This document shows, piece after piece, positions 1-12,600 of a DNA stretch of 17,326 nucleotides; position 1 is the stretch's first letter, and each line of letters starts with the position of its first letter. The DNA is from an uncultured Oscillospiraceae bacterium. GTDB lineage: Bacteria; Bacillota; Clostridia; Oscillospirales; Oscillospiraceae. The position numbers and the translations under genes are program-made. The notes under the pieces were generated by a model. That model worked only from the letters and a program-made list of their open reading frames with translations. It did not search any database and was not told the DNA's origin. The stretch lies in contig CANRBW010000015.1 in NCBI GenBank assembly GCA_947628975.1, forward strand, positions 1 to 17,326, written 5' to 3'.

Positions 1-1
1 C

Positions 2-457
2 ACCTGCACCGCGCCGGTGGTGAAATACTACGCCGCCCTGGTCCGGCTGACCCATGTGGGGGTGGTGACCGGCATCCCCGGCAGCGCCTTTGCCGGGGAG
101 CGGCTGGCCACCCGGGCGGAGTTTGTCACCATGCTGGCCCGGATGCTGGAGCTGGACCTGTCCCAGACCCTGGACATGGCCCACGCCTTTGCCGACGCCG
201 GGGAGGACGACACCTGGGCCAGCGCCTACATCGACGCCGCGGCGCGGGCCGGGGTGATCCGGGGGGTGGGGGACGGCAACTTCGCCCCCGACCGGCCCAT
301 CACCAGGGCGGAGATGGCGGCCATCCTGGCGCGGCTGGCGATCTGCCGCCAGGACCGGGAGGAGAGCTATCCCCGCGTGCCCAGCGACGTGACCCCGGAG
401 AACTGGTCCTACCCCGCGGTGCTCCGGGCGGTGAACGTAGTGACTCTGCCGGGCTGA
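2..457 (+). CDS. SLH-domain surface protein, C-terminal part (5' end outside window)
   Basis: The frame is open from the first complete codon at base 2, so the visible 151 residues are the C-terminus of a longer protein. A first SLH domain covers bases 8-170, with the conserved TRAEF turn. A second begins at F-A-D near base 188 and runs to about 349, with GDGNFAPD and ITRAEM. A third starts near base 376 (DVTPENW) but stops after about 28 residues, before its TRAE half. SLH domains usually come in threes and hold exported proteins to secondary cell-wall polymers or the outer surface, so this is probably a wall-anchored protein; its functional region is upstream and unseen. The codons after the TGA do not continue an SLH motif in any frame, so a recent frameshift is not evident. 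It lies 65 bp before the giant gene on the same strand. GTG at 17 and 20 are internal codons, not starts. Confidence 0.9.
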   Translation, partial: TCTAPVVKYYAALVRLTHVGVVTGIPGSAFAGERLATRAEFVTMLARMLELDLSQTLDMAHAFADAGEDDTWASAYIDAAARAGVIRGVGDGNFAPDRPITRAEMAAILARLAICRQDREESYPRVPSDVTPENWSYPAVLRAVNVVTLPG

Positions 458-522
458 GCCGCCCGGCGGCAGGACCGACCATATGACCCAGGGCCCCAGA
501 GGCCCCAAAGGAAGTGTCAGCC
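458..522 (+). other. Short intergenic gap between SLH gene and giant gene
   Basis: This 65-bp spacer has no recognisable -35/-10 pair and no hairpin followed by a T run. Two weak GC inverted repeats can be drawn: GCCGC/GCGGC at 458-470 and GGGCC/GGCCC at 491-505, each with a five-base-pair stem. Neither looks like a factor-independent terminator. The simplest reading is read-through from the SLH gene into the giant gene; this is inference. Confidence 0.5.
507..514 (+). promoter_or_regulatory. Ribosome binding site deciding the start of the giant gene
   Basis: AAAGGAAG at 507-514 lies 8-9 bases before ATG 523, a normal distance. The upstream in-frame GTG at 514 would overlap this site and leave no spacer, so ATG 523 is the preferred start. 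The protein from ATG 523 also begins directly with a standard signal peptide. Confidence 0.8.
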
Positions 523-609
523 ATGAAACAGATCCGCAAACGCCTCTTCGCGCTGCTCCTGTGCGCCGCGATGCTGGGCTCCGCCCTGCCCGGAACGGGC
601 CTGGCGGCG
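523..609 (+). other. Signal peptide (Sec type) of the giant protein
   Basis: Residues 1-29 show a basic start (K2, R5, K6, R7), a hydrophobic core LFALLLCAAML and a small-residue cleavage region around G-L-A-A (26-29), followed by T-A-D-A-P. Signal peptidase I could cut after A29 or A31. The lone C14 is preceded by LLL, which does not fit a lipobox. Confidence 0.85.
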
Positions 610-3600
610 ACGGCTGACGCCCCGACGGGGAGCGTGGGAGAGGGGCTGGACTTCTCCTCCCAGAAGAACGGCCGGCCCGACCTCTTTGTGGACTTTTTGG
701 GGGATAACCGCGGCTACCGCGCCGACCACGGCGAGGCCGCGCCGGACGTTCTGGCCGTCCCCGGCGGGTACGACCAGAGCGCGGTGACCAACCCCACCGG
801 GCCGGACAACAGCTGGAGCCTTTACAGCGACAAGGGCGACCCCTACGACGGCAAGACCATCTTCTGGGTCGGGGTGGGGATCGACCGCAAGGAGGTGTGG
901 CGCCTGCTGGAGGACGGGGGCCTGACCAGCTTTGAAGCGGGCTTCTACTACAACAGCACCTACATCGAGCCCTATGTGGACCCCGCCAAGCTCCCCCCGG
1001 GGGTGGACGCCGCCCACGCCTCCCCGGAACAGCTTCAGGAGGCGTACCGGCTCACCCTGGCGGAGGCCAATATCGATAACTCCCGCTACCCGAAGAACAC
1101 CCAGTGGAGCGATGCCTACGACATCGTGGAGGCGGCCACCGACCTGGACCCCCAGTCCGACCCCATCACCCAGGAGGAGCTGGTCAACGCCAGCATGGAG
1201 GAGATTTTGCACAACAGCTACGGCAGCATCTCCGAGACCTGGCGGATGACCTACGCCTCCCTGGAGCTCACCGACCTGGACGCGGCCCGGCGGCTGGCGG
1301 ACGCCTACGACCCCCCGGAGGCGGGGGAGGACGGCCAGGTGGAGATCCCCCCGGTGGCCTCAGGGGACGCTGAGGACGGGGACTACCAGTACCTCCTCCT
1401 CCTCCCCTTCCGGCTGAAGGCCTTCGGCATCCCCGGACGGACCGCCCTGCGGCTGGTCCGGGACGCCACCCACTTCTCGGTGGGCGCCGGGGCGGACGGG
1501 GTGGAGCCCTACGCCGCCTGGGAGCGGGTGACCACCCGCAATCCGGGGCGGGACATCAAGCTGCTCAACAACTTCCTGGGCGACCTGGACCTCTTTGGCT
1601 CCGCCGGACGGATCGGGGAGAAGGAGTACACCGCCGACCTGGAGATCGTCTCCGGCGGCGGCACCCTGAACCGGGCGGAGCTGGCGGTGGACGGCGACCC
1701 CTCCCTCTACCCGGTGAAGGCCACCCTCTCCGGCGACGTGATCCGGGGCCTGCGCAGCGGGCTGGGGATGGTGCTCCGGGCCCATGTGGGGGACGGCTAC
1801 CAGGTCCGGGTCACGGTGAGCGCCCCGGACCGGAACGGGGAGAAGTACCCCTACCAGACGGTGGTGGACACCGGGCCGGACCGGGAGTTCACCTTCGTCC
1901 TCCCCGCCCTGGCGGGGGATAACCGGAACGTCCATGTGCTGGTGGAGTTCCTCCAGGAGCGGGTGGGCGCCTTCCAGGTCTACCTCTCCGAGGTGCCCCG
2001 GCCGGACGACCCCGGCGCGGCCTACGGCAACCGGACCACCGTGACCACCACCCTGGGCAGCATCAACAGCGACAGCGCCCCCAGCCTCCAGGGCCACCCG
2101 GACCCGTCCATGCATCCGGAGACCATGCGGGACCACCAGACGGGGCCGGTGGTCCGGGCCGCCGCCAACACCACCGTTCGGGTGGAGGTGCAGACCAACC
2201 CCAACTACCAGGCCAAGGTGCGGCTGCTGGACTTCAGCACCGGGAGCTGTATCGAGCCCTCCGGGGGCGACATCGCCAACATGGACCAGGACACCGCCTC
2301 CCCCACCTACCGCCAGATCACCCTGGCCCAGGGGGGGACGGTGGAGTTTGACCAGGTGCCCTCCGACGTGGACGTGGAGGTGCGCTACATCCCCGCCGAC
2401 ACCCGGCGGGCCACCCTGGAGGTCTGGCACGGCAGCGACGTGGCGGTGAGCGACCTGAACACCGCCCAGCTGAGCTACGCCGACGTGGACCAACAGGGCA
2501 ACGCCGTCACCCGGTACAGCGGCGTGGTCTACGAAAACTACGACGCCGCCGTCCTCCCCCCCACCGACGACCACCGGGCGGTGAAGACCGGGGCGGAGGA
2601 CCGGGCGCTGCCGTGGATCCCCACCTCCCAGGCCGCGCTGTCCGGCAGCCTGGCGGGGGACGGCGCCCCCGGCGCGGTCTGGTCGGACAGCGGGTACAGC
2701 CCCCGCGGGACCGGCTATGTGATGAGTATGCTCTACTCCGCCTCCAGCGCCGCGGCCTTCGCCGCCGGGGTCCGGGCGGTGGACTTCTCCACCCTGGCAG
2801 TGACCGACGACCTCACCGGCCTGAGAAAGGACGTGCAGGGCCAGGTCTACGGCGACGGGGAGGATATGACCGCCCTGGCCCAGACCCTCTGGGAGCTGCG
2901 CCAGCGGATCCTGGCCGACCCCGCCCTGCGCGCCGGCTATGTGAAGACCGCCTCCGCTTCGGGGGGGACGGGGTATACCTATCTGGACCTGACCCCCGCC
3001 CAGGTCCAGGCCTATCTGCTGGAGACCCTGACCGCCCAGGCCATCGCCACGGGGAACGAGGCGGCCTATCGCCAGGCCCTGCCCCTCTACGACCAGGCCC
3101 GGGCCCTCTATGACCAGATCCACGCCGTCCCCGCCACCGAGTCCATCCTGCCCGTCCAGCTCCTGGCCGCCCCGGCGGGGGTGAGCCTGGACAGCGCCGG
3201 GACCGGGGCCACCTGGCGGCGGACCTATCAGGACGAGGACTACCAGGACTACATCGAGCAATATACCGCCTACATCCGGGACTACATCCGCTACGCCCAG
3301 GGCATCCAGGAGAGCGGCGTGGTGGACAACTCCGCGGTGAGCTTCCCCGCCCTGACCGCCCCGGCGACGCGGACGGTGGCGCTCCAGGAGGACGCCGCCG
3401 CCCGTGCCGCGGTGTCCGGCTATGCCTGGCAGACTCCCACCACCTCCAAGACCTGCTATGTGGAGACCGCCGGGGGCCGGACGGTGTGGGTGAGCGCCAG
3501 GGGCGACTCCCGCTACGCCGTGGAGAGCGTGGTGGTCTACCGGGCGGACGCCGACGGCAACGCCGACGAGAGCGAGGTCCTCCAGCGGGTGGACCGCCCG

Positions 3601-6600
3601 GTGGAGGCCTACGGCAACGTCTACGCCATCCAGATGCCCACCGAGAACTGCGTGGTGCGGGTCACCTACGTCCAGCGGGGGACCCGGACCCTGCGCTGGC
3701 AGGTGGTGGGGGCCGGAGGCCAGAAGGAGAACACCGCCCAGATCACCGCCTACCGGGTGGCCGACCACGACACGGAGTACCAGGCTCCCCCCTGGAGCGA
3801 GACCCCCCAGGCCGAGCCGGTGGCCCACACGGTGAGCAACGCGGACCACTGGTCGGAGAACTCCTACCCCGAACCGCCGGGGACCATCCGCAACGTCTTT
3901 GTGGGCGGGACGGTCACCGTCCGGGCCAGCTGCGCCGAGGGCTACCGCATCACCGTCACCCTGAATGAGGGGAACGGGGAGTCCGGCGTCCTCTCCGGCA
4001 CCGCCATCCGGGGGGAGGACAACAGCTATCTCTACACCTACAAGGTGGAGAACGTGAGTACCGCGGCCACCCTCACCGTCAGCTACGAGGTCCGGGAGCG
4101 GCCCACCAACCAGGCGATCATCACCTACGAGACGCTGGAGGAGCCGGACAACCGGGACAACAAGGGCGCCTGGTGCCGGTGGAACGAGGACACGGTGAAC
4201 CACCTGGAGCGGCTGGAAAACGTGCCCCAGGGCGCGCGGCTGGAGGCCGACGTCTGGGTGAAGGAGGGGTACTACATCCACTCGGTCACCGCCAGCGGGG
4301 CCTCGGGGAACTATCTGGTCACCCTGGAGGGGAACGGCTACAACAACGGCCTTGGGGCCGTCCAGACCCCGGTGAAGCTGTGGACCGATATGCCGGGGGA
4401 GGACCTGGAGGTCCATGTGGTCTTCCGCAAGGGGCCGCCGCCGGTGGCCCCGGCCAGGACACTGACCCTCGCGGTGGTGGATGAGGAGAACAACGGGGAG
4501 CCCCTGGCGGACAACTGGGCCAGAGCCAGGGTCTACCCCGGCGCCGGCGCCACCCCGCCCCCCGCCGGGGATTCGCCCGTGGTGACCCTGGGCGCGCTGG
4601 GCAAGGGCGGCACCGGCCAGGGCCGGATGACCCAGTGGGACTATGTGGACCAGAACACCGACCAGTGGGTCTATCTGGACCTGGACCCGGTGGTGGTCCG
4701 GGATGAGAGCGGCGCGGTGACCCCGGCGGAGAGCTATTACGTCCGGGCCATCAACGTCACCCCCAGCAACCAGCAGGTGACGGTGGAGTGGGTGAGCCCG
4801 GAGCAGGCCCGCTTCCTCATGCCCAGCGGCTCGGTGGGGGTCACGGTGGAGTTCGCCCGGTATACCGAGGCCGCCTGCCACGATATGACGGTGGACCGCA
4901 CCGAGAGCGGCGGCGACAGCGCCTTCCAAAACCAGGTGACCCACGCCAACTCCGGCACCATCCAGAGCTGGTCCTCCCACGCCGAGGGCACCAACCTGGG
5001 CACCCCGGGGGAGGCGTACACCTATCCCCACCTGCTCACCAAGGCCGGGGTGCCGGGGGAGGAGGTCACCGTGACCTATGTGGTGGCGGGACCTGACCAC
5101 CCCGACGCGCCGGACCCCTCCACCGACTGGTATGTCCAGTCGGTGCTGGTGGTGTACGGCGGGGCGGCCTTCGCCCTGCCCGTGGAGCAGGGAGCGGACC
5201 CCAACACCTATACCTCCCGCTTCGTCATGCCCTGCGAGGACGTGCGGTTCGTGGTGAACTACCGCAAGGGCCGCCCGGACATCCGGGACTACACCCTGAC
5301 CCTGATCCTCCAGGACCCGGACAACGTGGGCCTGACCCCGGACGACAACCGCTTCACCACCGCCTTCACCGACCCCGTCCACGTCCAGGCCCCCATCACC
5401 CTGGGCCTGGCCCAGACCGGGCGGCCCATGACGGCGGTGACCCAGGCCCACGCCGGGGACCGGCTGGACCTGACCACCCGGCTGGCCGAGGGCTACGCCC
5501 TGGACTTCATCTCCATCCGGCCCATCGGCCTGGGGCTCCACCCCGCCTACACCCCCGCCACGCCCCCCGACAGCCAGGCCGCCCACTTCACCATGCCCGC
5601 CGCCGACGTGGCGGTGGTGGCCAGGGTGGTCCGGGGGACGGAGCGGCAGTACACCGCCAACCTGATCCTCCGTCCCCCCGCGGGCTATGACATCGACCAG
5701 GCGGGGCAGGGGACCTTTGTGGTGCCCGACCCGGACGCCGCGCCGGGCGACCCCACCAGTTCCGGCACCAAGGGCAGCCTGGACAGCTACCCAGACCAGG
5801 CCATCTTCGCCGGGGCCTTCACCCCCGGGCAGGTGGTGGACCTGAGCCTGCTGGCCAAGGACGGGTTCTACATCCGGGCGGTGACGGTGGACCCGGCCAA
5901 CGGCGCGGCCACCACCCTCACCGGCGGCTTCGGCCGCCAGGCGGGGACCTTCACCATGCCCGCCAACGACGTATATGTGAACGTCTGGTTTGAAAAGCTC
6001 TGGCCGGACCAGGTCCCCTACGACGTCACCCTGAACGTCTACGACGCCCAGGTGGATCCCCAGGACCCCGCCAGCCCCGGCAACTACGCCCGGTTTCTCC
6101 GGGTGGGGGGGACGGCGGTGCCCAACGACGCCGCCGACGCCACCGGCGGGCCGGTCTACGGCCAGCAGAGCCGGAGCATCTCCTATGACAAATCCTACGC
6201 CCCCCATGACCGGGACACGGTGGTGGTGGGCCTCCACGCGGCGGAGGGCTACTACTGCGAGACGGTCCGCGTCACCGACGCCAACGGCCGGGACGTGACC
6301 TGGTGGAGCGTCCCCGGTGGGGTGGCCTATACCCAGCCGCCCCAGTCGGTGACGGTGGACGTGACCTTCGTGAAGGGGACCCCGCCGCGGCACACCGCCA
6401 CCCTCCACCTGGAGGGGAGCGGCGAGGGCGACGCCGGAGCCCTGGAGATCGTCACCTCCGCCGAGGCAGAGGCCGGGCCGAGCCGGGTGGACCAGGACGG
6501 CGGGCAGATCGCCGGCCTCCGGGCCGGGGACACCCTGAAGCTGACCGTTCAGCCCGGCGCCGGGCGGCACGTGGCCGCCGCCTACGCGGTGGACCGCGCC

Positions 6601-9600
6601 AGCGGCGCGGTGCTGCCCCTCTACGCCACCGCCGACGCCACCGGGGCGGCCACTCTGACCCCCGGCGACCCGACCCAGGCCGGGGAGGGGTATCTGGGGA
6701 TGCCCCAGGGGGACGCGGAGGTGTACGTCCGCTTCGCCGCCGGGACCCGCGCCCCGGACGACTACCCGGTGACCCTGGCGGTCTCCGGCCCCGCCAACGG
6801 GGGCTACGCCCAGGGGGACCTGGCCGCCTATCCGGGCCAGAACGCCCAGAGCATGACCGTCGCCACCCTGGGGAGCGGGACCCCCGCCGGGGCGGCCCAG
6901 GGGCTGGACGCCCGCTTCGCCAAGGAGAATACCGCCTTCACCGTCACCCTCCACCCCGCCAGGGGCTGCGCCGTGGCCAAGCTGGAGGTCTATGACCGGA
7001 GCGGCGCGCCGGTGGGCTATCACTGGGTCTCCATGACCGCCACGCCCCCCGCCTCGCCGGACGTGTGGACCTCCACCTGGTCGCCGGAGCCCGCCCTGCG
7101 CTTCCAGCTGGACGTGCCCAGCGGCGGGGTCACCGTCCACGTCACCTTCGCCGAGGCGGACGACACCCTCTACACCGCCCAGGTGGTGGTGAACGACGAC
7201 GCTTACAGCGACGACCCCACCCCCAGCCGGAACAACGCCTGGCTGCGGAACGCGGGGGAGGGGGAGGCCCTGCGGGCCAAGCTCAAGACCGCCAAGGCCG
7301 GGGACTGGATCGACCTGGACGTGCTGGTCCATCCGGGCTACCGGGTGGAGTATATCAAGGTCATCCCCCAGTCCTACGGCCTGGCCCCCGACCTGCCCCT
7401 GGGGCCGCTGGTGGACCAGACCACCGGGTTCTATATGCCGCCGGGGGACGTGACGGTCTATGTGAAGTTTGCCGACGACGACCTCCCGGAGCTCCAGGCC
7501 ACCCTGGTGGTGCTGGGCAGCACCCAGCATGAGGATCCCAGCCGGGACTACGGCACCATCCACTCCCCCCGCAGCGGCACCCAGCCCCCGGTGCCGGTGA
7601 ACGGCGAGCCCCAGCGGGTGTCCGCCCGGCCCGGCCTGGACTGGGTCACGGTGGACTACTACTGGAACGTCCAGGAGAACTCCATCGCCTCGGTGTCGGT
7701 GCAGACCATCAGCGGGACCGCCCTGCCCTTCACCCAGGAGCTGAACGACCCCGACACCGGCCACGGCCGGCTGAAGCTGCTCCTCACCGGGGAGGACGCC
7801 CGGGTGGTGGTGACCTACGCCGCCCAGCCCACCCCCAAGGAGGAGCCCCAGGGCCAGCAGGTGGTGCTCCACGTCATCGACAAGGACGGCGGCGCGCCCA
7901 TCCTGCTCCGGCCCGACGGGGAGGGGGACAAAAACTACGGCTGCCTGACCTATGACGGCAACAACACCCTGGGCTATGTGGCCGGCACCACCGGCAACCT
8001 GGCCCCCGCCGTGGAGCCGGGGACCAGCGGGACCATCCTGGTCCCCGCCGGGGAGACGGTGCGCCTGTCCGCCTGCTCCGACACCGAGGGGCTGGACGGC
8101 CAGGGGACGGTGTACATCGAATCCGCCTTCGTGCTGTGGGAGTCGGCGGGGCAGATGGTCCAGATGAACCTGGCGGCGGACACGCCGGGGCCGGGCTTCA
8201 GCGGCGAGAAGACCGCCGACTTCGTGGTGCACCCCGGCGTCAACGACGTGTACGTCACCCTGACCCGCACCCCGCCCCAGACCACCGACTATTCCGCCGT
8301 GCTGATGATCAAGGCCCCGGAGGACAGCGCCGGACAGGGCGCCATCTACCTCGGGGACAACTACGCCGCCGCCGGGTCACGCCGGGACTACCTCACCCAG
8401 GCCAACCACGGCTACGCCTACCTCACCGCCCACACCGGGGAGGCCCTGACCGCCCAGGTCCGGCCCGCCGCCGGGTATGTGGTGGACCGGATCGTGGTCA
8501 CCCCCCTGGGCTTCCCCCTGAACTACACCCAGAGCGGGAACAGCGTGGCCTTTGAAATGGCCCACTGCAACGTGGCCATCACCGTCTACCTCAAGGCGGG
8601 GGACGACAGGAGCTACACCGCCACCCTCCATTACAGCCGCAACGACGACGCGGTGAACGACACGGACAAGGCGGTCCTGCGCTGGAACCCGTCCAACGCC
8701 CCGGAGGCGGCGGTCACCGCCGACCTGGACCCCGCCACCCCCGCCGGGGATACCGCCCGGCTGACCCAGGTGAGCGCGGGGGCCCCGGTGACGCTGGACG
8801 CCTACCTCCAGGGCTCGGAGGACCGGGTGCTGGCGGCCTACGTCCTCTCCGACGGGGCGCTGGTGCCCCTGGCGGAGGCAATGGAGGGCCTGTCCAACAC
8901 CGTAAGCGATGTGAACCAGCCAGACGGCACCGCCAAATTCACCATGCCCGCCGCCGACGTGGACGTCTATCTGGTCACCGCCACCCAGGTGCCGGAGGGG
9001 CCGTGGCACACCGCCGTGGTGGTGGCCTATGACACCGCCCCGGCAGGGGAGGATCTGGGCCGGAACAAGGGCCACCTGAGCGCCGGAGGGAGCGAGAAGA
9101 CCGCCGTGAGCACCGGCCACCCCGGCCATGTGTTCCTGACGGTGGCCCCGGGGGAGACCTATACCGTCTGGCCGGAGGCGGGGGAGAGCTACGCCTTCGT
9201 GGCCCCGGCCACCAAGACCACCAACGACAACCCCAACCCCCAGCGGATACCGCCCGTCTCCACCGACCCCTACCGCTACGAGCAGGAGATGGGGGAGGAG
9301 AACGAGGCGGTGATCCTCCACTTCCGCAGCGACGTCAACGCCACCCTCACCGTGGAGATCCAGGACCCGGACAACCCCGGTGACGGCAGCGTCACCAACG
9401 GGGTGGATGTGTCCACCAGCGGCCTGCCCACCCTGGCTCTGCGCTCCCAGAGCGCGGCGGGCTCCTATCAGATCATGGACGGGGTCGCCCCCGGCGGCCA
9501 GGTGACCCTGCAAGTCGCCCCGGCGGACCCGACCTATTCCGCCCTGGTCCAGCTCTACTCCACCGACGCCCTGGGGGCGGAGCAGGTGGAGACGGTGCCC

Positions 9601-12600
9601 CTCTCTTCCCAGGGCGGCGCGCTGACCGGCTCCTTCACCATGCCCGCGGGGGACGCCAGAGTGGTGGTGACCTTCTTCCGGGCCTATCAGGGGACGCTGA
9701 CCCTGGTGGACCGGACCGCCGCCTCCGCCGTCCAGGCCGAAATGGCGGAGTCCTACTACCGGACCGCGGAGAAGCGGGTGACGGTGGGGGGCGACGGGGC
9801 GGACACCGGGACCCTCACCGACCTGCCCAACGGGGACGTCCTCACCGCCCAGGTGACCGACCCCGCCCCCGGCCAGCGGGTCACCGGCCTGCTCACCCGG
9901 CGGGGGAGCACCACCCTGCTGACGGAGGAGGCGGGGACCTACCGCCACACCATCGACCGGGCGGACGCCACCGTCACCCTGGTGGTGGACGACAGCGCCC
10001 ACGCTAACGCCTACCTGGCCGCGGTGGAGACGGTGGGGAAGCCGGACGCTGCCCCCGCGCCCACCGTGGCCGATACCACCACGTCTGGCCAGTCCACCGG
10101 CAGCATCTGGACCACCGCGAACCAGAGCGATACCGTGGCCGTCACCCTGACGGTGCCGGAGGGCTACCGGGCGGTGGTCCGGGCCGCCACCGCCGCCGGA
10201 GGCCAGGTCTTGCTCACCAACGGGGGGACCCCCGGCGCCGGCGCGGCGTCGGTCACCGTGGCCGGCCCCGGGAGCGGGACGGTCAGCCTCACCATGCCGG
10301 CGGCCAACGTCCAGGTCACCGTCACCTATGAGAAGACCCGCTTCGCCCTGACCCTCCGGGTGGTGGACGACAGCGGGACCGGGCCCAACGCCAGCCAGGC
10401 GACTCCGGCCAGCGTAGTGGGCGGGGGCCTGTCCACCCTGACCCAGGACGGCCAGTCCACCGAGGTAGCGGCGGGGGTCCGGGTGGACCTCTCCGCCGCC
10501 CCCGCCGCCGGGGCCAGGGTGAGCGGGGTCTACTACCAGACCGACCGGGGCGAGACCGGTTGGCTGGCGGAGAGCGCCCTGACGCCGGGGACCGCCTTCC
10601 AGGACCACTTCCAGATGCCCCAGGGGGACACGGTGGTCACCGTGGTCTACGACCGGGACCGCCTCCCCGGCCCGGAGGGCTCCTACCATATCGCCACGGT
10701 GGAGGTGCAGGACCCGGACCACCGGCCGGACAACCGGGCGGTGAGCCTGGTCAACCGCACCGACAGCGGCCTGCCCGGCAGCAGTCCCAGCTGGGTGGCG
10801 GGCCGGGAGGGGGATGAGATCCTGGTCTCCTACCAGGCGGAGGCGGGGTACTACGTCACCGTCACCGCCCGCCGGGCGGACAGCGGCGAGGCCCTTGTGG
10901 TCCTCCAGCTGGACAGCGCCACCGCCGGGACCGGGGCCATCACCATGCCCGACGCCAACGCCGTCCTCACCCTAACCTACTCCAAGGAGCGGCCGGAGCG
11001 GACCAATCCCGTGGCCCTCCAGCTGGTGCGCCACGGGGCCCTGGAGGGGAACCGGGCCGCCACCACCGACTTCACCCGTCCCGACCAGCTGGCCGGCCTG
11101 GCCGCCAACGGCCTCACCCCCGACCACGCGCCCCATGTGCCCGCCTACACCGCGGCCACCGACCCGGTGGAGACGGTCCGGTCCGCGGCGGCGCGGGGGG
11201 ACGACCTGCGCACCCTGGCCCACTGGGCGGAGGGGAGCCAGGTGGTCCGCATGACGGTGGCGGTCCGCCGGGTGACCCGGCAGGGCGGCGCGGTCACCGC
11301 TGTGGAAGAGACCCCGGAGGTGGAACTGCTCACCAGCCGGTACGCCGGGACCGCCACCTCCCGCACCCCGGCCCCGGTGACCAGCGCGGACGGCGATGAG
11401 ATCGTCCTGCGGGTCTACTACGGGGAGCTCTATACCGCCACCTTCCACCTGGTGGACAGCGGCCCCACCGACGCCCACTCCGCCACCGACGCCGACCGGG
11501 ACACCGGCCTGACCCTGGACCACACCTCCGCCTACACCTCCGCCGGCGGGGCGCTGGACAAGCCCATCACCCAGGACCGGGACCGCATGGAGGGCTACCG
11601 GGGCGACGGCAGTGAGGAGGTCCGCTCCACCGTCACCGCCGGTCCGGACCGGCGGGTGACCGGCGTGGTGTGGGAGAGCGCCGGCGCCGGCGCGGCGAGC
11701 GCCACCCTCCATGAGGCCACCGACGACCGGGGCGGCGGGCGCTACGACTTCACCATGCCCGGCGAGGACGTGGACTTCTACGCCATCTACCAGGACGAGC
11801 CGGCAGACCCGGCGGACAGGACCTACATCGCCAAGGTGGCCTTCGCCTCCGGCAGCCGCCACCTGGAGGACAGCCGCAACGCCGTCTCCATCGCCAACGA
11901 CACCCGGTCTGACGCGCCCCAGGGCCGGTACTGGGTGGGGGCCAGGGGCGGGGACGCGGTCTCCCTCACGGTGAAGGTGGCGCCGGGCTACCAGGCCAGC
12001 ATCGTCACCGCCCGGATCGACGACCCCACCAAGCTGGACCAGCTGCCCCAGGTCTACGACGGCGGCGCCCTCCGGGCCCCCACCGTGGACGACGCGTATC
12101 AGTACTACCTCTCCCGCACCGCCTTTGACCCCAACCTCACCGCGGGGCGGACCGCCACCTTCACCATGCCGGTGGAGACCGACGCCACCGTGACGGTGCG
12201 CTTCACCAGAGGGTACGACCTGACCCTGGGGGTCACCGACCAAAGCGGGCTGGACGGCACGGCGGTCACCGGGACCAACCGGGTGACCACCACCTATGAC
12301 AGCGCCGACGCCCTGACCTGGACCCACGAGGGCGCCGCCGCCCCCACCACCCAGAGCTACCTGCCCGCCTCCGCCCGGCTGAGAGACCGGGAGAGCGGCA
12401 AGACGGTGACCACCCAGGTGACCCCCTACGCCGACACGGTGCGGCGGCGGGTCACCCGGTACAGCCCCTTCACCGGCACGGTGGAGCTGACCGACGGGGC
12501 GGGGGGCTACCCCTTCGCCATGCCGGAGGAGGACGCCGCCGTCCAGGTCCTGCTCCAGACAGCGGACGCCAAGGACGACCTGCTGGCCAAGGTGGAGCTT

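Noticed and set aside
458..505. Hairpin terminator between the SLH gene and the giant gene
   Set aside because: The stems have only about five base pairs and no T run follows.
514..516. GTG as the start of the giant gene
   Set aside because: It overlaps the ribosome binding site and leaves no spacer; ATG 523 is correctly spaced and begins the signal peptide.
523..610. Lipoprotein signal (cysteine at residue 14)
   Set aside because: The residues before it are LLL, without the small residue needed at -1, and the hydrophobic core continues beyond it.
2556..2562. Run of seven C as a phase-variation switch
   Set aside because: Runs of this length are expected in such GC-rich coding sequence, and the frame is intact on both sides.
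1360..8232. A 2,290-codon open frame on the - strand, with similar long ones at 8377-10722 and 10972-14931
   Set aside because: They lie codon-for-codon opposite the giant gene and end exactly at its rare TCA or CTA codons. Their translations are low-complexity Gly/Val/His/Pro-rich and show no domain; they are shadows of codon bias.
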